DNA of 9,869 bases from Cycloclasticus sp. (GTDB taxonomy: Bacteria; Pseudomonadota; Gammaproteobacteria; Methylococcales; Cycloclasticaceae), in contig DUCA01000213.1 of NCBI GenBank assembly GCA_012960055.1, positions 1 to 9,869 on the forward strand. The letters run 5' to 3'. A program made the position numbers and the translations under genes. Under the pieces are notes generated by a model, which was not told the origin of the DNA, did no database searches, and was given only the letters and a program-made list of their open reading frames with translations. Numbering within the stretch: the first letter of the stretch is position 1; every line of letters starts with the position of its first letter. Shown here piece by piece: positions 1 through 5,429 of this stretch.

Positions 1-177
1 GGTGGTCGATTTGAAATATCCTTAAATGATAACCCAACAACGATATTAATCTGGTCGCGTAAACAAGAAGGACGCTTCCCCGAAGCCAAAGAGGTAAAGC
101 AATTGGTACGTGACCACCTGTGTCCAGAAAAAAACTTAGGCCATTCGGATAGGAAAAACCCAAAGCAAGATTCATAA
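1..177 (+). CDS. SelT/SelW/SelH (Rdx) family protein, C-terminal part
   Basis: The frame is open from the left edge and ends at TAA 175-177, giving 58 visible residues; the start lies outside the window. The stretch reads GGRFEISL, then IWSRKQEGRFPEAKEVKQLV, then an LGHSDR tail. This is the C-terminal half of the thioredoxin-like Rdx fold shared by selenoprotein W, T and H homologues, whose bacterial members end in a GRFPE...K.LKQ.VRD helix and a GHSD(R/K) tail. The family is thought to act in thiol redox chemistry through an N-terminal CxxC or CxxU motif. That motif is beyond the edge, so whether this member carries selenocysteine cannot be judged. A 5-bp inverted repeat (TAACG/CGTTA, 175-193) overlaps the stop but has no T-tract. 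The family call is by sequence recall and is strong for the visible part. Confidence 0.8.
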   Translation, partial: GGRFEISLNDNPTTILIWSRKQEGRFPEAKEVKQLVRDHLCPEKNLGHSDRKNPKQDS

Positions 178-625
178 CGTTAAATTGCCGTTACAACCTC
201 ATCAGAACTTGAAATTTAGGATAAGAGTACATAGAGAGGTTTTCTACCACCAAAAACCAGTCAACTATAAACAAAGCACCAACAACCAAAGAACCTAACT
301 CTGCTACAAGATACTATCGATGAAGCGAATTGGCTTTCAACTCTAGTTAATGCGTTAGAAAATAAAATGGCACAGGAAATACGATAGCAGAGAACTTCTC
401 ACCAGCCCGTATACAGGTATTGCAATGGTGTCACTTGAGGGTGTTCAGCGAATGTTTAGCAGCGGCAAGTATTTTTCTGGAGCTTGCTGCCCCCTGCGAT
501 TTCTAGGGACTATCACCTCATCCGGGACTGACAGCTGCGATCTTGCTAAATAGAGTTTTCAACGCTGATGGAGACAAAGTGAAAATTATGTCAATCCGTG
601 TTGAACACTTTATTTAGTAAAGTCA
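178..625. other. Long non-coding stretch, probable decayed DNA
   Basis: I see no intact gene in this stretch. On the plus strand one frame is open from 271 to a TAG at about 388 and could encode 39 residues (including LLQDTIDEANWLSTLV and NALENKMAQEIR), but it has no ATG at its beginning and no recognisable family. Two further short plus-strand frames follow: one running to a stop near 550, and one containing PGLTAAILLNRVFNADGD that ends near 615. Their protein-like composition and broken frames suggest a degenerate gene rather than random spacer. I could not link them to a known family. No promoter or terminator was convincing. Confidence 0.35.
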
Positions 626-682
626 CAGCATTATGCGGCTACCAATGTACGAATTAACTAGCCTTCGCATCACTAGATGCTG
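626..682. repeat. 57-bp imperfect inverted repeat abutting a stop codon
   Basis: Three pairs of arms nest here: CAGCAT (626-631) with ATGCTG (677-682), ATGC (633-636) with GCAT (667-670), and GGCTA (637-641) with TAGCC (659-663). They leave a 17-nt loop and unpaired bases on one arm. The structure touches the stop codon of the minus-strand gene at 683-961. Its length and bulged geometry resemble an integron attC site, but the conserved AAC/GTT ends are missing. It also lacks the T-tract of an intrinsic terminator. It may be a decayed recombination site or simply a transcript-end hairpin. Confidence 0.45.
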
Positions 683-961
683 CTATTTACTGCCCCATAT
701 TTTCGCAACGGCGCGGTCACTTCCTAAAAAGCCGACCACTTCGCATACAAGCCCAACCATTAAGAAGACTAGAAAAGGAATAAGCCCGCCCATTTGTGAT
801 GAAACAATTGCAGCGATAGCAGAAACAGCGGATAAAAATAAGAACAACACCCCCATAACAAGGAGTATCTTTCGATGAGATTCTTTATAACTGTATTTTT
901 TTTGACCCGATTCAAAAATACTAAGTATGGGTAAAAATATTTTTCTTAATGATTTTTTCAT
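683..961 (-). CDS. Small two-helix inner-membrane protein, unknown function
   Basis: A 92-residue protein. A basic amphipathic N-terminus (MKKSLRKIFLPIL) and a Lys/His-rich linker are followed by two hydrophobic segments at about residues 31-53 and 58-80, then a polar tail GSDRAVAKIWGSK. The layout suggests a small inner-membrane protein with a helical hairpin. By recall, the tail resembles that of small membrane proteins often carried as stand-alone accessory genes, including integron cassettes; I cannot verify this here. The ATG at 961 has only a weak ribosome site (GAG about 11 nt upstream). The gene starts 33 nt after an attC-like site (994-1042) and ends against another inverted repeat (626-682), so it has the proportions of a gene cassette. 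Its biochemical function is unknown. Confidence 0.65.
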   Translation of the reverse strand: MKKSLRKIFLPILSIFESGQKKYSYKESHRKILLVMGVLFLFLSAVSAIAAIVSSQMGGLIPFLVFLMVGLVCEVVGFLGSDRAVAKIWGSK

Positions 962-993
962 ATACCAATACTCATAAAATTCTCATAATAGCT

Positions 994-1042
994 GGATAAC
1001 GCCTATCCTAAAGTGTGCGAGGCTTTGAAGTTATTGTTAGGC
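994..1042 (-). repeat. attC-like recombination site (possible)
   Basis: Read on the minus strand, the element begins with GCCTAAC (1042-1036), which fits the attC R'' consensus RYYYAAC. It ends with GTTATCC (1000-994), which has the required GTT but only a partial match to GTTRRRY. Inside, GCCT pairs with AGGC, and ATAAC pairs with GTTAT across an unpaired TTCAAA. One arm is therefore bulged, as attC sites are. At 49 bp it is slightly shorter than the usual attC range. A minus-strand reading frame ends a few bases before it and another gene starts 33 nt after it, which is the order expected of adjacent cassettes. No integrase gene or second convincing attC is visible, so the call is tentative. 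Confidence 0.4.
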
Positions 1043-1047
1043 ATTTA

Positions 1048-1230
1048 CTATTCAGGTGCAAACCTAATTTGAAAATTAACCCCATCCCAAACTTCAATTC
1101 TACTTAGCCAATTTATCTTGTTCTGAAATTCTTTCTCCAAATTAAATGACCTTGAATTTAAATAAACGTTCGGTGCATCTTGGGAACATAAAGAAAGTAA
1201 TATTAAAATAGTTACTACCTAATCAATCAT
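1048..1230 (-). pseudogene. Short secreted/lipoprotein-like frame with early in-frame stop
   Basis: From ATG at 1230 the frame reads M-I-D, then TAG (1221-1219), then 56 sense codons to a TAG at 1050-1048. The part after the first stop starts VVTILILLSLCSQDAPNV, a hydrophobic stretch ending in LSLC. That resembles a lipoprotein signal peptide with a lipobox (LSLC, with SQ after the cysteine). It continues as a polar domain rich in Asn, Trp and Phe (NWLSRIEVWDGVNFQIRF). No ATG, GTG or TTG start lies between the stop and the hydrophobic stretch. The gene is therefore probably broken by a nonsense mutation or by loss of its true start. It ends directly before the attC-like site, consistent with a decayed cassette gene. 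I do not recognise a family. Confidence 0.4.
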
Positions 1231-1334
1231 CAACTAAACAAATACCGCATTTAAGAATTACTTCGAAGGAATAAAGGGCGTTATTATTAAGGGACAGGTT
1301 TTATGTCCTAAATTTTAAACGTATATTTCGAATA
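1231..1334. other. Upstream region of hspQ with a short hairpin
   Basis: The notable element is GGACA (1292-1296) and TGTCC (1304-1308), separated by 7 nt and followed by AAATTTT. By recall, GGGACAG...-type repeats often accompany REP-associated (Y1) transposase sequences in gammaproteobacteria, so this could be a remnant of one. It could also be a small hairpin in the hspQ leader. I see no convincing -35/-10 pair or heat-shock promoter here. Confidence 0.3.
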
Positions 1335-1667
1335 ATGACTGAATCTTCTTCTAACATTACCAAAGCCAAATACTCCATGGGTGATTTGGTTTTGCATAAA
1401 TTATTTAATTATCGCGGCGTCATTTTAGATATAGACGCAGATTTTCAAATGACAGAAGAGTGGTATGAAACTGTTGCCCGCAGCAAACCGCCAAAGAATG
1501 AACCTTGGTATCATGTTCTAGTGCATAACTCGACGCATTCAACCTATGTGGCAGAACAAAACCTAAGCCGAGATATTAGCCATGAAGAAATTAATCACCC
1601 AATGATTAAGATGGTTTTTAGCCAATTAAAAAATGGTCGGTATGTTAATGATGAGAAATTTAATTGA
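1335..1667 (+). CDS. hspQ: Heat shock protein HspQ (YccV-like)
   Basis: A 110-residue protein matching HspQ, which is about 105 residues in E. coli. In E. coli HspQ is a small heat-shock protein that binds hemimethylated oriC DNA and acts as a specificity factor for Lon protease. The YccV-like beta fold covers about residues 11-80. It shows the family landmarks: an opening YSMGDLVLHKLFNYRGVILD (basic residue, Gly-Val, then Asp), a central PWYHVLV, and the Y-V-AEQNL strand. The N-terminus carries about ten extra Ser/Thr/Lys-rich residues. The ATG at 1335 has no clear ribosome site, but no later start would keep the first strand. An SRPBCC gene follows 73 nt downstream on the same strand. Family assignment is confident; regulation cannot be read from the sequence. 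Confidence 0.88.
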   Translation: MTESSSNITKAKYSMGDLVLHKLFNYRGVILDIDADFQMTEEWYETVARSKPPKNEPWYHVLVHNSTHSTYVAEQNLSRDISHEEINHPMIKMVFSQLKNGRYVNDEKFN

Positions 1668-1740
1668 AAGGTCCAACAAATAATGTTTTAGCATTTATTA
1701 ATGTTGTATTATTTCTAGCAACTAACTATTTGGATTAACA

Positions 1741-2157
1741 ATGAAAGTAAATATTTCCGTCGAGTTAAATATCCCTCAACCTCAATCTATCGTTTGGAAA
1801 TTAGTTGGCCCGTTTGAAACTATGCAAACCTGGTTTACAGGTATTGTCGATACCCAAATAGAGGGCTCTGGGATTGGTACAATCCGCCACCTTACTATGC
1901 CTGACGGTGCCGTTTTTTCAGACCAACTAACGCAGCAAAGCGAGCATCAATATAGCTACACCATTGTTGGCGGTGAGGTTCCCTTTGAGAACTATTTAGG
2001 CATTGTCAGTGTGAGTGATGATAACGGTTCGTCTTTACTCAAATATCACGCCAGCATTGATGTGTCTGAAGAAAATCGCGAGTCATCTGTCGCTTTTTTA
2101 TCAGAACTTTATACCAATGCTTTTGAAAATGTAAAACGCATATTGGCGGACAAATAA
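1741..2157 (+). CDS. SRPBCC (START/polyketide-cyclase-like) family protein
   Basis: A 138-residue, soluble, single-domain protein. It starts with a strand of the form VNISVELNIPQPQSIVWKLV, followed by a helix ending in MQTWFTGI. A glycine-rich turn (GSGIGTIRHLTMPDG), the strand pair QYSYTIVGGEVPFENYLG, and a long C-terminal helix (ENRESSVAFLSELYTNAFEN) complete it. This is the helix-grip order of the SRPBCC superfamily, which encloses a hydrophobic pocket and binds lipids, polyketides or other hydrophobic ligands. The MPDG and YTI-x5-P-x2-NY pattern resembles MxaD/PYR-like bacterial members of unknown ligand. It has a weak ribosome site (GGA in TTGGATT) before the ATG. It lies downstream of hspQ and converges with the OMP gene. 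No catalytic residue can be assigned. Confidence 0.78.
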   Translation: MKVNISVELNIPQPQSIVWKLVGPFETMQTWFTGIVDTQIEGSGIGTIRHLTMPDGAVFSDQLTQQSEHQYSYTIVGGEVPFENYLGIVSVSDDNGSSLLKYHASIDVSEENRESSVAFLSELYTNAFENVKRILADK

Positions 2158-2252
2158 TTAGTTACAGCTTCAGCAATTATCAACTTAGTACCGCAACGAT
2201 TGCCTGTCATGTAAAAACCAGATGTAAACTTATATCTGATTTATACCCAGGC

Positions 2253-2290
2253 ATAAAAAAAACACTCACATTGCTGTAAGTGTTTTTTTA
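2253..2290. terminator. Bidirectional intrinsic terminator
   Basis: The stem AACACTCACA / TGTAAGTGTT encloses a TTGC loop with one C-A mismatch. An A-tract precedes it and a T-tract follows it, so it can stop transcription from both sides. It lies between the convergent SRPBCC and outer-membrane protein genes. It is nearly identical to the tRNA terminator at 6323-6360. Confidence 0.85.
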
Positions 2291-2325
2291 TAAAGCGTCA
2301 ATACTCGTTATGACGTTTATGTTCG

Positions 2326-3324
2326 TTAAAGTGCGAACGATAGCCCAGCAACAATTCTGTTATCGACGTCTGTTTGATTACCTTTGGTGTTTTCAATAAC
2401 CGGTATGCCAATTGATAGGAATCCACCAAAGTTTCCAGCAGATACTTTGATACCCGGCGAAAGGTAAACCGTTGTTCCGCCAGAGTTTTCTTCTTTGTCA
2501 CCCAATACCTTGTTTTCACGACGTGTTTCGCCATTCGCTTCTAATGAAATATCCCATTTAACTTCATTAGATTTTTCGCTGCCGTTGTGATCATGGCTTG
2601 CGTGGTCATGACTTGATAGACGGTACGTAAAAGCAGCGTTATAGGATAGTGCATCACCAATTTCTGTATGCTGCGAACCTTCGGTCGTCTTGTTGTATAA
2701 AATATTAGCGTGATAACCTGCAGGGCCACTGGTGAGGCTTATAGCTGTGCCAATTATATAGTCCCAAGATCCAGTGCCAGGTTGAAATTCAGATTCAAAT
2801 CGAATGCCGTCATTGTCTTTCTCATGGGTGTTCCCAGTGGGCGCTTTAACACCAAAAAGTATTGAAGCATCAACATTGTTTGCGCTAAAAAAGCGATAGT
2901 TGCCCATTAGCAATAGATCACCGAACCCCTCAGAATTACCGTGCGTATGTGCCTCACCTTCACCTTCTTCATGCTCTTCGCTTTCACGAATATTTTTACG
3001 TTCAATGTACGGTAGACGAGCGCTTACCGTTAGATCGTCCGTCACGCCGAAAGCTACCGACAGAGACGTGCTTCTAGTTTCATCAACGCTATGAACCCCT
3101 TCCTGCCCAGCCGCGCCAAATGCTTCAAGTTCTTCCGTGTCGAATGCGTCGTTATTAAATATTTCGGTCCTTAGACCCAAAGCTAAAACACCTTGTGGCG
3201 CGGTCGTAGCAGAAATTGTATTGATGGGTCCTGCCGACTCTAAACCAAAAGCGACCGTTGGATGATCTGCCAACGTTAAAGGCGCGTAGACAGCAAAAAG
3301 AATGCTTGTTAATTTAAGTTTCAT
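2326..3324 (-). CDS. Histidine-rich outer-membrane beta-barrel protein (PF13557-like)
   Basis: A 332-residue exported protein. Residues 1-19 form a signal peptide (MKLKLTSILFAVYAPLTLA, then DHP). The mature part alternates short amphipathic strands with turns. It carries the signature of the Phenol_MetA_deg-like 'transporter' outer-membrane family: GFGDLLLMGNYRF near residue 133, KAPTGN near 160, and QPGTGSWDYIIGTA near 181. Two acidic/His segments stand out, at 114-129 (EEHEEGEGEAHTHG) and 238-247 (SHDHASHDHN). In the barrel model these would be loops, and the composition fits binding of a divalent metal such as Zn, Cu or Ni. Metal binding is inference. I chose ATG 3324 because it begins the signal peptide; the upstream TTG (3423) would add 33 residues that overlap another frame. 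A TATAAT at 3358-3363 could be its -10 element, but no good -35 is visible. Confidence 0.8.
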   Translation of the reverse strand: MKLKLTSILFAVYAPLTLADHPTVAFGLESAGPINTISATTAPQGVLALGLRTEIFNNDAFDTEELEAFGAAGQEGVHSVDETRSTSLSVAFGVTDDLTVSARLPYIERKNIRESEEHEEGEGEAHTHGNSEGFGDLLLMGNYRFFSANNVDASILFGVKAPTGNTHEKDNDGIRFESEFQPGTGSWDYIIGTAISLTSGPAGYHANILYNKTTEGSQHTEIGDALSYNAAFTYRLSSHDHASHDHNGSEKSNEVKWDISLEANGETRRENKVLGDKEENSGGTTVYLSPGIKVSAGNFGGFLSIGIPVIENTKGNQTDVDNRIVAGLSFAL

Positions 3325-3370
3325 GATTAATTTTTTCTTAAAAATTGAATTACCAGCATTATAATATCTT

Positions 3371-3538
3371 CTATATAACTTGCCCTGTGACAAACTGTCG
3401 CACCCCAGAAGCCACCTCCTCAATAGAAGCGCCTGACGCTCTTGCCAGCCTATTTAAGTGTCTCTCGTCCGATCAACTCATCTTCCACCCTCTCCAAGCC
3501 AAATCTTCATCTATGGAAATGACAATACGATCATTCAC
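3371..3538 (-). pseudogene. 55-codon frame interrupted by an in-frame TGA
   Basis: A GTG start at 3538 lies 8 nt after the stop of the gene at 3547-3735. It opens 21 codons (VNDRIVISIDEDLAWRGWKMS), then TGA (3475-3473), then 33 more codons in the same frame to TAG at 3373-3371. The second part reads SDERHLNRLARASGASIEEV, then ASGVRQFVTGQVI. Both parts have protein-like composition, so a single nonsense mutation (for example CGA to TGA) is the simplest reading. The segment RLARASGASIEEV...VRQF resembles the RIAKGSGTSVQEVNRLLKQF stretch of the SRP54/Ffh M domain, but it is too short to prove a relationship. The tight spacing suggests it once ended the operon above it. Confidence 0.4.
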
Positions 3539-3546
3539 ACAATGCT

Positions 3547-3735
3547 TTATAGATTTGATTTATTCGCAAAATATTCCTGTGCTTCAGATCTTAATGGCTC
3601 CATTAGTTCCTCAGGGTCATAAACCTCTCTTCGCAACATAATATGACCACCATCATCCCTAAATGCAGCACTACATTTCAGCAACCTCTGCCGGGTACTC
3701 AACCACTGCTTTAGCTCATCACTTAGATCATCCAT
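3547..3735 (-). CDS. Small hypothetical protein
   Basis: A 62-residue acidic/basic mixed protein from ATG 3735 (MDDLSDELKQWLSTRQRLLK...). Other in-frame starts at 3750 and 3768 would add 5 or 11 residues, but the later start gives a typical 8-nt overlap with the preceding gene (stop at 3730-3728), which suggests translational coupling. The protein is predicted helical at both ends and has no signal peptide or membrane segment. I do not recognise a family. The region DDGGHIMLRREVYDPEELME is the most distinctive part. The overlap and position make it the fourth gene of a minus-strand run starting at 5119. It may be a small partner of the membrane protein before it; that is only inference from gene order. 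Confidence 0.55.
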   Translation of the reverse strand: MDDLSDELKQWLSTRQRLLKCSAAFRDDGGHIMLRREVYDPEELMEPLRSEAQEYFANKSNL

Positions 3736-4321
3736 TTTCGCTAAACCCATCGTAATTAGGCAACTCATCGAAAATACGCCTAATAGTCACCTCTTCATCT
3801 TTTTGCAGCTGCACCCTAATATCTTTTTCCACAACGCTTAAAAGTACTCTAACTCGTTTTTCATGACCTGATAACAGTCGTTTTTCAATCTCATGAGGCG
3901 CGATATAAAACTCATTGGGGTATAACAAAAACAGCCATTTACTGACAGTTTCGGCGAGTACATTATCCTCAACGCTATTTGTAACCCCGTACTCGTTCCA
4001 CAGCACTTGAATATGCTTGGGTTCCAATTCGATATAACTTAAATGTCTTCTTCCTAACCGTTTTGCTTGCCAATATTCACTCATATACATGTATATTAAA
4101 AATGGTACGGCAATGGGGCTGAATAAAATGGCGATGGGCAGCTGCAACAAGCAATACATACTTAAGCAAACTAAAGAATAGCCATCATCAGAAAATGAAT
4201 TAGAGTAATAACGAACAATTCTTCTCGATAAAGGCTCAATATGATCCATTTGCTGAGATGAAAGAAGTTCAGACGCAATTCTCACGCACTCCTTTTCCCT
4301 ATTAAGCAGCGACTCTTTCAT
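3728..4321 (-). CDS. Hypothetical membrane-associated protein, 197 aa
   Basis: The N-terminal 45 residues are charged and helical. A strongly hydrophobic stretch follows at about 48-80 (LVCLSMYCLLQLPIAILFSP, then IAVPFLIYMYM), long enough for one long or two short membrane passes with a central proline turn. A soluble C-terminal half of about 115 residues follows, containing HIQVLWNEYGV and a charged helix (EKRLLSGHEKRVRVLLSVVE). No known family came to mind. The ATG at 4321 directly follows the TAA of the upstream gene (TAAATG), and its 3' end overlaps the next gene by 8 nt. The three genes are therefore very likely one transcript and made together. A weak GAG ribosome site lies inside the end of the preceding gene. 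Confidence 0.6.
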   Translation of the reverse strand: MKESLLNREKECVRIASELLSSQQMDHIEPLSRRIVRYYSNSFSDDGYSLVCLSMYCLLQLPIAILFSPIAVPFLIYMYMSEYWQAKRLGRRHLSYIELEPKHIQVLWNEYGVTNSVEDNVLAETVSKWLFLLYPNEFYIAPHEIEKRLLSGHEKRVRVLLSVVEKDIRVQLQKDEEVTIRRIFDELPNYDGFSENG

Positions 4322-4726
4322 TTACTCAACGCGCTCATCGCTATTAAAGTTATTTCGACTAATAACTTCGCCGGCGGGTTTTCCTTTTAAATAGGCAAAA
4401 TCCCCGACAGCGTCAACCTTGATCCAATCACACTCTAACGTGGCTCCGCCAAACATTCTCTCTACAACACATACATCAATCCATTTGGTTGGCTTCTTTC
4501 CCACTTCAATATGCGTGTTAAACCCCAACTCAGACCACTTATCCAGTAAATGCCGAATATCATTCGGACTCATAGCCCCGTCCCTAAACAAGTAGTCATC
4601 GTACCAAACACGACCACCAATCAAACCTTCGTGATCTGACAAGCATTTACCCCAACCACCGGGGTACTTTTCTTTAATAACGTGTACCGGAATAATAAAA
4701 TCTATGAACTCAAGATGTACTGACAT
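4322..4726 (-). CDS. Conserved hypothetical protein of small accessory family
   Basis: A 134-residue soluble protein with a strong ribosome site (GGAGG about 6 nt before ATG 4726). It has conserved-looking blocks: FIIPVHVIKEKYPGGW near the start, a central WYDDYLFRDGAMSPNDI, KWIDVCVVERMFGGATLECDW near residue 85, and YLKGKPAGEV near the end. By recall, proteins with the same block order (aromatic/Asp turn, RDGAM-P-DI, W-D-CVV...FGG-TL-C-W) occur as scattered single genes in many bacteria, often in accessory loci including toxin-immunity neighbourhoods. I have no functional assignment and cannot search to confirm. No catalytic motif is evident. It is followed without a gap by the 197-residue membrane protein gene. 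Confidence 0.68.
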   Translation of the reverse strand: MSVHLEFIDFIIPVHVIKEKYPGGWGKCLSDHEGLIGGRVWYDDYLFRDGAMSPNDIRHLLDKWSELGFNTHIEVGKKPTKWIDVCVVERMFGGATLECDWIKVDAVGDFAYLKGKPAGEVISRNNFNSDERVE

Positions 4727-4756
4727 ACTACCTCCTAATAATAAGCACCAAACCTT

Positions 4757-5119
4757 TTAAATAACAAACAGAAAACTATCTTCTTGGTGAAAGCTAACCC
4801 AGTTAATGTCTAGATCGTTGCTATCATTAATACGCTCTGCTCTTTCAAACTTAACTTGCCAACTTTCAAACTCTAATTCGACCAGGCTAACATTCGATTG
4901 ATCATTAAAATCGTCAAGGTTTCTACATAATCCATGCCCGGTCCGCGCGTAAGCCTCAATGTAATCTGGCCAAATATCTAACACTGGTTTTGATCTCGCA
5001 GGTGTTTTCTTATAAACAGAGCCCCACTCCCCAATCCCTACAAATCCAACGTTGATTGTTTCGGCTGCCAGCCTTGAAAGACAAGCTCTGCTTTTGCAAA
5101 ACCTAATGTTCTGAGCCAT
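4757..5119 (-). CDS. Hypothetical protein, possibly a truncated fragment
   Basis: From ATG 5119 the frame encodes 120 residues, but the first 27 or so overlap the ParC-like gene by 82 nt in another frame and read like out-of-frame coding DNA (CKSRACLSRLAAE). The part after the overlap looks more authentic, for example VGIGEWGSVYKKTPARSKPV, then LDIWPDYIEAYARTGHGLC, ending in a polar domain with WVSFHQEDSFLFVI. No start codon lies near the beginning of that authentic part. The gene may be the C-terminal remnant of a larger protein joined to the end of the parC-like gene by a deletion, or a truly overlapping gene. A GGGG about 8 nt before the ATG could serve as ribosome site. The family is not recognised. 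Confidence 0.45.
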   Translation of the reverse strand: MAQNIRFCKSRACLSRLAAETINVGFVGIGEWGSVYKKTPARSKPVLDIWPDYIEAYARTGHGLCRNLDDFNDQSNVSLVELEFESWQVKFERAERINDSNDLDINWVSFHQEDSFLFVI

Positions 5120-5313
5120 TTAACAGCCCCATCTATTGTGGCCCAACGCTTTAGTTTGCCTGATGTTGTGTATGCAACACCCGTATCGCCATTTTTGAGC
5201 ACGTATTCAACATAGATGATGGCGCTATCTGCAATAATAATGACTTTCTTTATCACGCCACTTTGAAGTAATAAGCGAATTGTTTTACCATCGAGACTTG
5301 ATTTATCGGTCAT
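5038..5313 (-). CDS. ParC-like partition-associated family protein
   Basis: A 91-residue protein from ATG 5313, preceded by GAG about 8 nt upstream; a GTG at 5319 would add two residues. The layout is TIRLLLQSGVIKKVIIIADS, then a strand pair YVEYVLKNGDTGVAYTTSGK, then WATIDGAVKWLRTLG and a final AELVFQGWQP. This order (short helix, 'sGvI+', a strand with 'G.t..L.t..G', 'w.tldaa..wLr.lG', GW-P end) matches, by recall, the short partition-associated proteins annotated ParC that lie beside KfrA-type genes on plasmids and integrative elements. The biochemical role of the family is not established to my knowledge. It diverges from the ribbon-helix-helix gene at 5430, with a palindrome between them. 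Its presence on a chromosome suggests mobile-element ancestry. Confidence 0.6.
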   Translation of the reverse strand: MTDKSSLDGKTIRLLLQSGVIKKVIIIADSAIIYVEYVLKNGDTGVAYTTSGKLKRWATIDGAVKWLRTLGFAKAELVFQGWQPKQSTLDL

Positions 5314-5392
5314 AAACACTGCTCACGTTCTGTTCTAAGTGCGGCTAGACTAGGGTGGTTAGCAACACATCACAATGCAATAAATAGGGGAA

Positions 5393-5407
5393 GTGAGTCG
5401 AACTCAC
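5393..5407. promoter_or_regulatory. Palindromic dyad, possible autoregulatory operator
   Basis: GTGAGT (5393-5398) and ACTCAC (5402-5407) form a perfect 6-bp inverted repeat around CGA. It lies 22 nt before the start of the double ribbon-helix-helix gene, within the 116-nt gap between two divergent genes. Such proteins commonly bind short dyads in their own promoters, so this is a reasonable operator candidate. No -35/-10 pair was clear. The role is inferred from position only. Confidence 0.4.
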
Positions 5408-5429
5408 CTTAATAAAAAGGAATAACTCT

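Noticed and set aside
633..878. Plus-strand frame opposite the small membrane protein
   Set aside because: It has low-complexity Thr/Lys/Ile content typical of an antisense shadow, while the minus-strand frame has a clear two-helix design.
3326..3423. Extending the outer-membrane protein to a TTG start at 3423
   Set aside because: The extra 33 residues are charged, come before a clean signal peptide, and overlap the 3371-3538 frame, so ATG 3324 is the natural start.
3473..3475. Selenocysteine reading of the in-frame TGA
   Set aside because: The bases after the TGA do not form a clear bacterial SECIS hairpin, and the flanking residues are not a redox motif. A nonsense mutation is simpler.
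5391..5410. The GAGTTCGACTCAC stretch as a tRNA T-arm or att remnant
   Set aside because: The stem does not pair as a T-arm needs (7-nt loop), and no other tRNA part is nearby. It is better read as a dyad.
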